Shown one piece after another: positions 44,574 to 63,163 of a DNA stretch of 64,000 nt. The stretch spans positions 72,935,506 to 72,999,505 of the forward strand of contig OZ023206.1 in NCBI GenBank assembly GCA_963995525.1, given 5' to 3'. The DNA is from Escarpia spicata. Taxonomy: Eukaryota; Annelida; Polychaeta; Sabellida; Siboglinidae. The notes under the pieces are model-generated. The model was not told the DNA's origin and ran no database searches. It saw only the letters and a list, made by a program, of their open reading frames with translations. Within the stretch, counting starts at the first letter, position 1, and each line of letters starts with the position of its first letter. The position numbers and the translations under genes are program-made.

Positions 44574-45090
44574 GTATGTGTTGTTTAATTCCCAATACTG
44601 CTACTGTAGTAACACCACCGTAGTTATTTATGCTGCCTCCGGTAATACACTATGTACAATCGACAATAATTTATAAATGGCACATTTAGTAATATATGAA
44701 ATACGGGGGTAAACTGGACACTCAGAGGGAAACAAAACGCTCCCTTTTTGTTTTATGCTCTGAATAGAGTTAATATAAACGAATTATTTGCATCTACGAT
44801 AACAATTTATAACATCAATGGTTCATTACGAATGTGGTCTCAAAATTAAAGATTCCAAGGAAACATCCGATAAACTGACCGGTTACATGTTGCTTGTAAC
44901 GCGAGCTTGTATTTAACACTAAGATGATTGTTTTTGCATATTACGCGTTTTCCTTAACTAATTATGCAACCGTGTGACTCTACACATTTGACCTGTCTTT
45001 CACGTGATTTGTTGCCTAGCGACGCAGCGGATACAACAGTTACCGAATCTACTACCTCTCGGTTTGCTCGTGTCACAAATAAAATAGTGC

Positions 45091-45961
45091 GTGTGTACGC
45101 ATTTGTACACAGTCCCTGTACTGGCGGTGGTTATTGTCGCATGTTTCATACACCCAGCACCGGTCATATACCAGTGCACCACGAGTCACTGCCACGACGA
45201 CAACGACAACAACGTGAGCGTATTGACGGCCATGGTGTCTCAACGTCAGGACACCGTGAAGCAGCTACAGCAACAGCTAAGTGACTCGATGGAACAGCAA
45301 CAAAACAACTGATAATGCTCACGGAAACCTTGGCGAAACAAGAAAAGTGTATGTAATGTTTAATTAGCTCAACTACTACTGCTACTACTAATACTACTAA
45401 TAGTAATAATAATAATAGCAATAATAACAATAACGCCGCCGGCAATAAAATATAGTCTCTGTACACAATACGTACAGAGTTGTATCAATAGCAAAATAAG
45501 GATGACCGCGGTATGCTGGATACTTGTTCCGCCGATCCCGCAATGAACTGCGTTTACATACACCGCCTACTGAATGTCAAAGAGGTAATCGATATAGGGA
45601 CGAGTGAGCTCTTCTTGTAGAGTAGAAACAGAAGAAAATATACACCCCGTTAACGGAACCAACGGCAATCTGTCTCTCTTACGAATGTCAGGCAGGTTGT
45701 GGTTAATTAATTGATCCAAGTTTTGATACTATATTACCATAGGTGCACATCAGCCCCAATTCTTTCGATTGACATTTATTTTCATATGCACTTCCGTAAT
45801 TTCACCCAGTGTTGAAGCGATATATTCCTGCCCGCGACTGCTACGGTTTATTGAATAACGGCAACAACGTCAGTGGCGTGTACGGTGTCTATCTGGACAA
45901 GCCGAGGAAGTATGTCCGCGTGTACTGCGACATGGAGACGGACGGTGGCGGCGGCTGGCTC
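45091..45961 (+). pseudogene. Locus C, second first-exon C2 plus exon 2 of a FReD gene, broken
   Basis: C2 exon 1 (45091-45348) encodes MCTHLYTVPVLAVVIVACF, CTTSHCHDDNDNN and QLQQQLSDSMEQQQ; one A is missing in the CAACAAAA stretch at about 45300 relative to gene D, giving a frameshift. The conserved donor GTATGT follows. Exon 2 (45810-45961) encodes YIPARDCYGLL and [10 protein letters not shown] with one extra Gly codon, and its donor is ATACGT instead of GTACGT, so the splice site is lost. No exons 3-5 were found downstream. C2 and its intron resemble gene D more than A or B (for example the CTACTACT/GCCGGCAATAAAATAT block after exon 1), as expected for an inverted duplicate pair. Confidence 0.8.
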
Positions 45962-45965
45962 ATAC

Positions 45966-46183
45966 GTACACTACGCACACGCACATGCACGCGCACGCAC
46001 ACACACACAAATAAACATACACACACACACACACGCACATCAACACACACACGCACCACCACACGCACGCACACACACACACACGTATGTACACCACGTA
46101 CAAGCACACGCACACGCACATACAAACACACACACCAACACACACACGCGCACGCACACACACACACACACTCTCTCTCTCTA

Positions 46184-46275
<92 letters not shown>
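45966..46275 (+). repeat. CA then CT compound microsatellite
   Basis: ACACAC-rich segment (45975-46168) followed by a CT array (46169-46275), directly after the broken donor of exon 2 in locus C. All frames here (His-Thr, Ser-Leu, Arg-Glu repeats) are artefacts. Confidence 0.95.
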
Positions 46276-46277
<2 letters not shown>

Positions 46278-46555
46278 CATCACTAAACAATACTCTTTAT
46301 CACCTTCTGTGTCACATAGGAAATGTTTTGATGCATAATTCTACCTATTTGGTGGCATGGATTTAGCAAACATATAGGATTCCAAGATAACAAATGCTAG
46401 CATTCCAAATCTACATTTCACGAACAATCGCCTGAAAGCTGCTTGTGTCTGTTATTCTGACATCACACAAAGATGTCGTTGCATCTCATCGCTATTTCCT
46501 ACCTTATACTCTAGTTTTGTTCTACCAAAACCAATGTTGGTGAACATGTATACAT

Positions 46556-46842
46556 GTTATGTCCATTGTCACATGTATGTGTTTGTTGTGACGTGTTGAT
46601 GTTAATTTTCACATGTAAGTGTAAATTGTCACTTGTAGGCGTTCTGTGTTACATGTAAATGTTCGTTGTCACAGGTGGGTGCCTTGTCACGTGTAGGTGT
46701 TCGTTGTCAGTTGTAAGTGTTCGATGACACGTGTATGTGTCCATTGTCACCTGTATGTGTTCGTTGTCGCGAGATGGTGTTCGTTGTCACGCGTAGGTGT
46801 TCCTTGTCACGTGTAGGTGTTCGTTGTCACGTGTATCACCGT
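46556..46842 (+). repeat. 20-bp minisatellite, exon-3-acceptor type, without its exon
   Basis: About 14 units of TGTAGGTGTTCGTTGTCACG-like sequence. In genes A, B and D this array leads into exon 3. Here it leads into sequence like 7740-7830 of gene A intron 2 and then the LINE at 46924, and exon 3 is absent. Confidence 0.85.
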
Positions 46843-46923
46843 AACCAGTTTTAAATCTGTAAAACCAGTGGCGCCATACAGCGGACTTTGTACGAAGGAA
46901 ATACAGCAGCTGTGTTAGCCTCC

Positions 46924-47937
46924 ATTAACAAGATTTAACAAGATTTAATAAGATTGCCACCCAGAGAATTACCTCTAAGTGGCAGGTGGACAAGGAAGCC
47001 CATTGGCTTATCGAGAGTCCAACCCATTTATTTATGTGTATCCCGCCCTTCTGAGGTATGTGTCAATTTTATTTGTAAACATACTCACGCTACTAGCACC
47101 GACACAATCAGCATATAATCTGTTCCATTCATTTACAGTCCTTTGTGAAAATGAGAATTTTGTTATATCTAATCTATACTGCTCTTTTGGTAATGTAATG
47201 TCATGTCCTCTAGTCCTTCTATTTTTCTTAACTGAGAAAATCTCCTGTTCTCTAGTGTTGTTAAACCACATTCTTTTCGGCGAATTTCGTAACTAAGATC
47301 CCTCAGTTTTGGTATCATTTTAGTCGCTCTCCTCTGTACTCTTTCTAACATATCTATGTCCTTCTTATGATATGGCCTCCACGTTTGTATACAATATTCT
47401 AAATGATGCCTCAATATTGTTTTGTACAGCGGTATAATTAGTTGTTTTTCCTTATACGCTATATTTCGCCTAATTAATCCGAGGATTTGATTTCCCTTTG
47501 AAGCTGCAATTCCGCACTTCTCTGAAACCTTCATATCAGCACTAATGTTTAACTGTAAGTCCTTTTCTTTTACAGTAGTACTTAGTACAGTACCCCCCAT
47601 TGAATATTCTACATATTCGTTCCATGTCCTGTGTGGAGGCATTTACATTTCCCAAAATTGAATAAACCATTTGCCACTTTTCAGACCATTTGATCAACTT
47701 GTCAAGATCATCTTGTAAATGTTGTCTACCTCCATCACTTTTAATCCTTCTAAATACTTTTGTATCATTCGCAAATGTCAACACCTTGCTTGTTATTTCA
47801 TCATCCAAATCGTTGATATATATTAAGAATAAAATTAGGTCCTAGTACTTATCCCTGTGGTACCCCACTCAATACCGATTTCCAGTTTGAAGCCTCCCCA
47901 TCAACTACTACACGTTGTCTTCTGTCAATCAGCCAAT
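46924..47937 (-). mobile_element. CR1/L2-like LINE copy 4, reverse strand, 5' truncated
   Basis: Minus-strand copy of the 2.9-kb family. It begins (at 47937) within the RT core and continues to the TTGTTAAATC tail at 46924-46953. Motif C reads FANDTKVF, so a catalytic Asp is lost. Frames include VEYSMGGTVLSTTVKEKDL and HLEYCIQTWRPY with frameshifts. It occupies the place where exons 3-5 of locus C would be expected to begin. Confidence 0.92.
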
Positions 47938-49747
47938 CACAACATCGGTAAAGTTTGCACAATTTAAATACCAACCAATTATACTTCCACAAACGGCGAT
48001 TGAATCAAACCTTAGAAAGGTTACATCGCGACTGGTAATTACTCAGTCAAATGTGTACACCTCAAATATTTACTAATATTTTGTATAATTTGTATAGTGT
48101 ATGTTGTATGTTCAAGTTAGTTTAGCCATATGCTTATAAATTGTAGGATAATTTCTAAATGTTAATTTTAGCTCAATAATAATGTTAAAATTGATAAATG
48201 TACTGTCGTAGATCAATGCTGTTTGGTATGATGACGAATTTGAAGAACTTGGTCGAATCTTACATGTTCACGGAATACTCGAGTCGAGCACCTTGAATGA
48301 CATCGACGACTGACTCTGTCAGTGACTGTCTTACATTCTAAATTTTAATTAAGTAAATGCGCTTTTGGACATAATTCTTATTTTCTATATGCAAAAAAAC
48401 ATAACGATATCTAAACTACATTAATAAACAACTACGGGCCACCTGCCTGGCTAAATATGAGATTACATTTTTGATTGCTCCCGACGCAACCTCCTCGCTT
48501 GGTACCACTACAGCACAATACCCGATCAAGTCTATCACGCCCGCGTCCTTTTTATAAACCAACAAACCAAATTCAAATTTGAGATGATGTGAATCATTCC
48601 AGAACTTTCTACCGCGAAATCTAAAGGAAATCGACATGTGAAACTTCTGAATTATGGGAAACCTAAACATGAATCAGCAGTTTTCGCCACCACACTCAAA
48701 GTATTTAACTGATAACTCGACCCTTTTCCTCAGTTCTACAGATGAATAATTTCATTAGCAACACTATAAATGATATATACTACATGTTATATTCAGTTAC
48801 TAATTGTTTCAATACCTTATGTTAAGATGATTTCATTGAAAATGATGCATGACTGATACATATCAATGAGATAATAAACCTTTGCTGATTTATATGTAAC
48901 TTCTAACACAACGTGAAATAATCTCTTATAAAATATAACTGTGAATAGCAAATATAAATACAGCATCACTAATTTATAATAGATTACCAATTTACTATCA
49001 ATTCAATTGTAAGTTGAAATTGGTACCGCTTGCAAACGCATCCATCCAGTCATTGTAATTAATTGAAAATTAGCATAACGATATGTAGATACAACATTGT
49101 GACCACATTGACTTTAGTAATAGATAAATGGTTTGGTGCCTGTCAATCACTGTGACAGATGATTTTTATATAACTGAAATGTTGTTTTACGACATTCGTG
49201 ACAGTATACAATGAATATAATCCCCCGTTTACTCCAGAGACGTTACCTCATCGGATATTAAAATAGTAGCCTAAGATGTATTGTTGATGGATGAAAACGA
49301 CAAGACCTATTAATCACAGATGACACATTATACCACCGATAATAACAAAGAGAAACAACTTGACATCTCACTACCACAAGACAAACTTTATATTTAACAG
49401 GGTAGTTACGTTTATCAACACATCATGAATTATTCTCTCCATTTTATCCATGATGAGATATATAGGTACTTTCTTTTGTGTCACAATAATTGTTGTTGTT
49501 ATTGGTATATAGACACAACGTAAAAGTAAGTTAGTGCACGTAATATTCCGTCACTGGCCGCTCAAAGCATTTATAAACCACCAAGTGTTAACAATTTTGT
49601 TTATGTCACCATCTCCGAAGTACTGTAATGTTAAGACAATACACATTTTCGTTTAACTGTTCGGACAAAAGTACCGGTGGATTCAATATGCACCGAAATT
49701 TCGTGGTTCTCCGTACGGCAATAAGTCGATACCCAGATTGTTTTGTG
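47938..49747. other. Unannotated AT-rich stretch between locus C and gene D
   Basis: No repeat or gene is recognised. A minus-strand ORF at 48416-48670 (84 codons, with KFWNDSHHLKFEFGLLVYKK) has ordinary composition but no family I can name. It could be a lone exon or chance. Confidence 0.35.
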
Positions 49748-56073
<6,326 letters not shown>

Positions 56074-56160
56074 TGCTGCGCAATATAGTTGCCCAGATAG
56101 CCGACGTGAAACAACTGTGTGCGCTATGTCGGCAAACTTCTCCTAGTTCGACTGCTGATA
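56074..56160 (-). promoter_or_regulatory. 5' flank of gene D resembling the other FReD genes
   Basis: Read on minus, the bases before the ATG (GTTTGCCGACAT, ACAGTTGTTTCACGTCGG) align weakly with the conserved block before gene A. This supports the chosen start and orientation. No core promoter motif can be placed. Confidence 0.35.
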
Positions 56161-58699
56161 CTCCAGTAACTCACCATGACCTTCCTGGTCGGGTGCTCTC
56201 TGCTACACCCTTTGTATCAACAATATGTCACTACTTATTTTGCAGTATTGTTGTTTAATTTAGGGAACATTGTAAGCAGGCAAGGCTTACAAGAATGTAT
56301 TCTTCAAATTACATTTACAACATTTATGATGCAACACTTTCGATGAAAAAGAAAATAGTCAACACATATTAAATGACACAATGGTTTGCCAACAACTCTA
56401 AATTGTATTGGCAACTATAACCGGGTTATGTAATTTGGATACATTACTCAACCGCTTATGATTAACAGTTTTAATTGTTAGTTCCTAATATAAGATACCA
56501 AAGCAACCGTAAATTTATATAGTTTTTTTTTATAAATAACATATACTTGTGGGAAAGACTTCCCGTAACTATAAACTGCTCATTGCTTGGATGAGTGGTT
56601 TCCAGTTGAATGAGCATATAGCACATGTTTCCTTCATACTTGTCGCACTGGTCTATAAATATGCGTACATGTATGAGTCATGAGGTCGTCACTGGTTTAT
56701 CTCTTCTATCTGTATGCTTCGGTTCATTCGTTTAGTTCCTCCGGTTTTTGGCGGCTATAAACAATATGCCATAGATTCCGTGGTTGGACTGTTGGTGATA
56801 TAATTATTAGTCATATAAATCTGGCACAAAATGTCGCATACCCTAGACAAATTTGGATCAGAAATGTTGTTGGTATAATCACGCCGCGAACACCTGCCGA
56901 ATAACGTATGAAAAGTTAGCCAAAATCTAAGTGGGAGCATCCTCGTGCACCAGAGGGCGCTGTTGATTACACAGTACCCCCTGGCAGATCGACTTGCGAA
57001 ACTTTGAAGAAAAGCTCAGCCAACAATATCGCTTGCCTGGAAGTTCCGGTGGTCTTCATTTCCGTCACAGCGTCGTGAGAGTGGTCGGATGGGTAATTAC
57101 ATTGGGATTCCCGGAAGTCGAGGGATTTGTCTTGGAAGGGGAGCGCGGGTCGAGCGGGTCGAGCGGGTCGAGCGGGTCGAGCGGGTGTCTGCACTGTTCT
57201 CATGGGTTGTCCAGTCGCAGCGGACGAAGTCAGTTGCGAGGTTGATTCAGCCAACTTCCATACAATGCGTAGGAGATCTGCCATGGGTAGTGTACGTAGT
57301 CATCAGCTTACGAGGATGGGTGGGCGAAATATTTAATTTGTATAAGTATTACGTATTTCTCCAACCAATATCTTCCGTCAATATGACTCCACATGTAAGA
57401 CTCCATATTTCATGAAGAAATTGTCAAATGAAGTAAATATGATATAACGAAATGTCACAAAGATTACCATATTGATGATTGATCAACAGGAAGTCCAACA
57501 TGGCTGCCATTTTCCATATGCCTGCCAATGTTTTAGTCTGCAGTTATCTAATTAATTTGAATAACCATAAACCGTTCATAACCTTGACTGCAGCTGAACC
57601 GTTTACCAAGGTAAAACGGTAAAGGTAAGTTCTTATATAGCGCAATACCCAGTCCTCAGAAGTGCTCAAAGCGCTTTACACTTTACCCCTTGGCAGACCT
57701 GTTCAATCGAACACCATATCGACTTCTCTGGGAAGCATCCAACAACGCTGCAATCAATGCGCGAAGACAATTCGTACACAAATATCCACCACTTTCTATT
57801 GCCACGTACTCATTCATACAGCTGAGTGAGCTGGAGCAATGTAAAGTGATTCTTACTGTTCTAACGGAGTCAAACTCTGGTGTTTAAATCAGTTGAACCA
57901 TGGTGGTCAAGACATTCGTACTAAAAGACTGGTGCTAAAATCAGTCTGGTTATGTTATACTGAGCAAGCCCAAATCCTATGGCAGCAATGCGAATTCATG
58001 TTACACGTGAGCGCCCATAAGAGAGGAACTAATTACAGTCTGGGTTCTGTCAAACAGGGAATATAAGCGCTACATAAACACATATCATGCAAAGTGTGTA
58101 ACACTTTAGCCAAACTAAATTGGCTGCTTTTTACTTATTTGTTTTGCACCTTTTCTGTCGAAAACGATACACTTTTAGACAAACCTTTAACGTTTTAACT
58201 GTGACATCCGGTCACATTATTTTTGATCATTCATTTTGTGTCATTTAACATCTCTCTATCAGTGCCGGAATTATTTGTCCAAATAATAACGTCCACCACC
58301 AAGTGACGTAGTGAGTGTTGTCGGCGCCCGGATGCAAAACACAGAATGGCGCCCCCTCTTCCCCGACACACGTTTCCTCTCAAAGCCAGCTAAGCCGGTC
58401 ATGCTACAGCGAATTAGATTTTTTTAAATTAATTAACATACATTTGATTACAAATAATAAAGATGAACACTAAACTAACGGTCACATTTTTATTCAATAT
58501 GTACAATAAATTGTTAATGGTAAAATCGATAATGAACCGAACATAACACAATAAAATAACGCATTTACGAATATAAATAGGCATGTGTACCCAAGGGCAA
58601 GTTCACACCAAGACCGCTTTGATTGCTACAAACTGATCATTAACTTGATCATTAACCTATCTGCTCTACTGTTTCCTTATCTACTCAAAAGCAAATGTT
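56161..58699. other. Intergenic stretch upstream of gene D
   Basis: A 9-bp repeat (GAGCGGGTC, about five copies) lies at about 57146-57187. At 57610-57890 a sequence starting GGTAAGTTCTTATATAGCGC and containing GTGCTCAAAGCGCTTTACA resembles dispersed short repeats common in marine invertebrate genomes. ORFs at 56967-57284 (minus) and 56994-57245 (plus) cross the 9-bp repeat and have no recognised domain. Confidence 0.4.
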
Positions 58700-58794
58700 G
58701 TCGTGGTATGTTGTGAAAAGTATTCTGCAGATGCACATCTCTGCATAATATACATAGTTCGGCTCCGTCGAAATTGGTGTGATAGATTGTTCCG

Positions 58795-59180
58795 AGATCC
58801 TTACAGTCGAACCGTGGTGGTCAAATCAGACGAACCAAGGTGGTCAAAACAGTCAAACCCTGGTGGTCAAATCAGTCGAACCACGGTGGTCAAGATAGTC
58901 GAATCCTGGTGTTAAAATCAATCGGACGATGGTGATCAAATCCGTCGAACGATGGTGGTCAAGACAGTCGACCCTGGTGTTAAAATCAGTCGAACCATGG
59001 TGGTCAAATCAGTCGAACCACGGTGGTCAAGATAGTCGAATCCTGGTGTTAAAATCAATCGGACGATGGTGATCAAATCCGTCGAACGATGGTGGTCAAG
59101 ACAGTCGACCCTGGTGTTAAAATCAGTCGAACCCTGGTGTTCAAATTAGTCGAACCATGGTGGTCAAGACAGTCGAACCT
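58795..59180 (+). repeat. About 23-bp minisatellite with about 138-bp higher-order period
   Basis: Monomers alternate AGTCGAACCATGGTGGTCAA and CCTGGTGTTAAAATCA types. The phrase CCACGGTGGTCAAGATAG recurs at 58881 and 59018, giving a larger period near 138. A related lone stretch is at 57890-57945. Confidence 0.85.
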
Positions 59181-59744
59181 TTTTGTCATTCATGAGACGA
59201 GTGAAAGTCACAACATTTACATCCAGATTATTCTTCACGATATAGGAGAAACCATTGTCTCGTGTTAGTTCTCAAAATGAGACAGGTAGTCCGTCAGTCA
59301 AACACCCTTTTGAAGGTGTGCCGTGCAATAGGCTCCGCACGACGGTTTTTGCATTTCTGTGACCTTCTCATCCTATAGGTCAATAATCTGAGTGATGCCA
59401 TCCAGGCACCGTTGAGCGTTTTTGTATAAACCCATTAATGTGCAAAATAGTCATCGTCATTAAAATATATAGACTATTTTTCTGAATATATCGAATTATA
59501 AACATCCAACCAATCAAAATGATGTGTACAAACTCATATTTTCAAGGTATCTGGTTATGATTGCGCCAGTAAAAAAATTATAGTATACAAAATTGTCGCT
59601 TAAATATGCAAATTAGCTCTGACCAATACAACTTCACGATTTTCGTTTATATCTCCTCAACAGGCGAGCGATAGGCACTACCAGTAGTAATAGGCGTGGT
59701 GTTCCGTGGAAGGTTTGAGTTTGAGGGGAGGCAGAGGAAAATAC

Positions 59745-59945
59745 CCGGATATAGGTCAAGGTCAAATATCAAGGTCAAGGACCCGTATGTAGGTCAAGGT
59801 CAAATGTCAATGTCAATGACCCGGATGTAGGTCAATGTCCCGGGGTGTAGGTCAAGGTCAAAGGTAAATGACCCATATGTATGTCAAGGTCCCGGATGTA
59901 TGTCACGGTCAAAGGTCAAAGGTCAAATACCCGGATGTAGGTCAC
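59745..59945 (+). repeat. GGTCAAGGTCAA / ACCCGGATGTAG minisatellite
   Basis: Imperfect tandem units rich in AGGTCA hexamers, including AAAGGTCAAAGGTCAAA near 59909-59925. Followed at 59946-60140 by diverged units with GCGCCACCT and GTGAACTAAAT phrases. Confidence 0.8.
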
Positions 59946-60405
59946 GTGGTGCCGATGGCGCCACCTATCGGATAGGTCATGAACTAAATACAGCGTCATC
60001 TAGCGAATTTTTTCCGAACTAAATTGGTCCTACCATTAGCGCCACCGGGCGGATTTTTTGTGAACTAGCTTCACCTAGCAGATAGGTCGTGAACTGCAAG
60101 TGGTGCCATCTGACGGGTAAGTTGTAAACTAAATGTAGGTGTACTGCTCAAATTCGTGTCTCTTGCACGCTTGCGTGCAATAGAGCCCCCTGACGGATAC
60201 TTCACGAACCACAAACGGCATCCCCTAGTGGACAAGTGACCGAACCACATATGAGTACTGCAAATATTCGTGTGTGTTGTTTTTGTCTCGTCCATAAACT
60301 CCTGGTGGATATATCATCATCAACTGAAAGCACCCCTGTTAGATAAGTGGTGAACTAAATAACTATTCTGCAGTCCGCACTTGTGTACATTCTACTCAGC
60401 CGTCC

Positions 60406-60876
60406 GTGCTTTTGAATTTTCTACAATCCGAGATCTTTCGGCACGCCCACGTGAACTTTATGTTCTGTTTAACATTTGGGAAGATGAACAACATGACTAG
60501 TGATAACGTCCGACAAGGGATTTTGCTACCGAAGGCGCAGCATTCTCCGGCTATGGGACCACTCGACCTCTCGACCCAGACAATCATCCCGGACCAATAG
60601 CCACCGATCATTTCAACGACCAGTCCGATGAGCACTTTGACGATCAAAACAATTTCGTCTCTGTCACCAGCGCCGTCAACCAACCCAACCATCAACCTGA
60701 CGTCATCACCTCCGACGAAGCGTCAGAAGCTTCACGAGATTTCGGATGACACATCACACGAGAGTACGGTTCGACGTGTTATCGCGTCAAATCCCTTCTT
60801 TTTCACGAAAATAGACGTGTTATGTGTGTATGTATGTGAGGTGGTGGTGGTGGTGGTGGTGGTGGTGGTGGTGGTG
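60406..60876 (+). pseudogene. Interrupted ORF with PLDLST motif
   Basis: One reading frame is open from 60406 to the GTG microsatellite except for a single TAG at 60598-60600. A likely start is the ATG at 60484. The first part contains LLPKAQHSPAMGPLDLSTQ and the second a Ser/Thr/Pro-rich stretch with SSPPTKRQKLHEISDD. PxDLS is the motif used by several repressors to bind CtBP, and Ser/Pro-rich sequence near it would suit a transcription-factor fragment. No DNA-binding domain is visible, so the family is not assigned. The frame ends in a microsatellite, so downstream exons or the true end are unknown. Confidence 0.35.
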
Positions 60877-61115
60877 TGAGTGTGTGTGTATATGTGGTGG
60901 TGGTGGTGGTGATGTGTGTGTGGGTGTGTGTGTGTGGTAGTGGTGGTGGTGGTGGTGTGTGTGTGTGTTTGTGTGTGGTGGTGGTGGTGGTGGTGTGTGT
61001 GTGTGTGTATGTGTGGTGGTGGTGGTGTGTGTGTGTGTGTGTGTGGTGGTGGTGTGTGTGGTGGTGGTGTGTGTGTGTGTGTGTGGTGGTGGTGGTGGTG
61101 TGTGTGGTGGTGGTG

Positions 61116-61208
<93 letters not shown>
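60839..61208 (+). repeat. GTG/GT compound microsatellite at the edge of the left inverted-repeat arm
   Basis: Blocks of GTG alternate with blocks of GT, ending in about 47 pure GT units. The reverse complement with a slightly different unit count lies at 63551-64000. Confidence 0.95.
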
Positions 61209-61209
<1 letters not shown>

Positions 61210-61681
61210 GAGTCTACCATAGCAAGCGAATTTGAAAACTGCTATGAGCGAAAACGACTATGGCAATAACATGTTAGGACAATCACCTGACAGGACTTCA
61301 TTCAAAGTGGTGCCCATCATCGTTTCCAACGCTACTCAAACGATTATGTCAATAACATGTAAGGACAACCACCTGACAGGCCTTCATTCAAAGTGGTGAC
61401 CATCAGCGTTCCCAATGCCACTCAAACGACTATGTCAATAACATGTAAGGACAACCACCTGACAGGACTTCATTCAAAGAGGTGACCATCAGGGTTCTCA
61501 ACAATACTCAACGGATACCAATGTAATTAGTCAGAGTATTGCCATCTACCGACCATGACAGATCTCTATTCGTCGACACACTTCCGGAAACGGTGAAACC
61601 GTAACAGCTCATAACCACTGACAAACAACTTACAAACACTGACAAACAGCTCATAACCACCAACAATCAGCTCATAACCAT
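60839..61681 (+). repeat. Left arm of a large inverted repeat
   Basis: Matches the reverse complement of 63164-64000. After the microsatellite it contains AGAGTCTACCATAGCAAGCG (61210), then three 86-bp tandem units (starting at 61257, 61343 and 61429, each with CAATAACATGT and TTCATTCAAAG), then ATTGCCATCTACCGACCATG, and ends with repeated CAGCTCATAACCAC. The right arm has only two of the 86-bp units. Confidence 0.9.
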
Positions 61682-61848
61682 AAGAGGTATCTATGTATAT
61701 CTCTATGTATGTATCTATGTATGAATCTATGAGTTCATTTTCGGTTACCCGTGCCAGTTTATTTGTTTTACGACAGAAGTCGGTTTCAAAGGTTTTAACG
61801 AAGAAGCACGAATTTAAATACTATAGTCCGAAAAAAGATAAAAACGTT

Positions 61849-63150
61849 CTAATGGACATTTGTACACTTGACCCTTAATACGGTAAACTATATAGATACT
61901 GGTACATCTTATCTGGGAGGTTATTATGTGTCTGTACTGTTCTAATATAACGCTTCACTTTCCTCGAACAATGAAGATAGCGAGGACTGCACTGTCTTTT
62001 TATTGATATAGGCTCTTTGGTATCAATCCGCTCGAGTCACCATTGTGCATTGCACATACTGACATAGCGTGTTTATTTATTTAATAATAATGTTAAACGC
62101 AATTACACCAGCCTGATAAAATGGTGAAACAGTATTGTTGGCCTCTAGACACAGATGAGACATACATGTAGATGAGCCTCGAACAGGGAATACCCATTCA
62201 AAACAGTTTACAAACAGGATACCCACTGTAACCATTGGTAAGTACTATGATATTCTGTCAAATACTGTTACATGACAACCAGTTTGACCAAAATTTTACA
62301 CAGATAGCTGGTAGTTTGAATGTTTTAGCTGACAAGTTCGTATAACTTCCTTAACACGGGACAAATACACAGAACCTTGAGGCTTGATTTATATCAGTTT
62401 ATACCAGTTTATACCAGTTAACAGGGAGATTTTTCACTCGACGAATAGAGATATGTCATGGTCGGTAGATGGCAATACTCTGACTAATTACATTGGTATC
62501 CATTTTCTAATGGACATTTGTACACTTGACCCTTAATAGGGTAAACTACATAGATACTGGTACATCTTATCTGGGAGGTTATTATGTGTCTGTACTGTTC
62601 TAACATAACGCTTCACTATCATGACGCTTCACTTTCCTCGAACAATGTAGATAGTGAGCACTGCGCTGTCTTTTTATTGATATAGGCTCTTTGCCTTTGG
62701 TATCAAGACGATCGATTCAACATTGTGCATTGCATATACTGACATAGCGTGTTTATTTATTTAATAATAATGTTGAACGCAATTACACCAGCATGATAAA
62801 ACGGTGAAACAGTATTGTTGGTCTCTAGGCACAGATGAGACATACATGTAGATGAGCCTCGAACAGGGAATACCCATTCAAAACAGTTTACAAACAGGAT
62901 ACCCACTGTAACCATTGGTAAGTACTATGATATTCTGTCAAATACTGTTACATGACAACCAGTTTGACCAAAATTTTACACAGATAGCTGGTAGTTTGAA
63001 TGTTTTAGCTGACAAGTTCGTATAACTTCCTTAACTCGGGACAGATACACGGATGTTTTTTCAACACAGAGCCTTTGTTTATACCGGATTGATTTATACC
63101 GGTTCATACCAGTTCATACCAGTTAACAGGGAAATTTTTCACTCGATATA
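61849..63150 (+). repeat. Direct tandem duplication in the spacer of the inverted repeat
   Basis: Two copies of a unit of about 650 bases start at 61849 and 62506 with CTAATGGACATTTGTACACT. Both contain GGGAGGTTATTATGTGTCTG, AAACAGTTTACAAACAGGAT and TTTTTCACTCGA. The second copy differs by small indels, as in an extra CTATCATGACGCTTCA near 62615. No coding function is seen. Confidence 0.9.
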
Positions 63151-63163
63151 GCATGTTTGTCAG

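Noticed and set aside
44964..45284. 106-codon plus-strand ORF overlapping C2 exon 1
   Set aside because: It reads C2 exon 1 in the wrong frame; the frame at 45091 matches the signal peptide of the paralogues.
56967..57284. Pro-Ala-Arg-rich minus-strand ORF
   Set aside because: Crosses a 9-bp tandem repeat and has no recognised domain; an overlapping plus-strand ORF is equally open.
60732..61269. Val/Gly/Trp/Cys-rich frames on both strands
   Set aside because: They follow the GTG/GT compound microsatellite, and the same frames reappear at 63489-63980 because of the inverted repeat.
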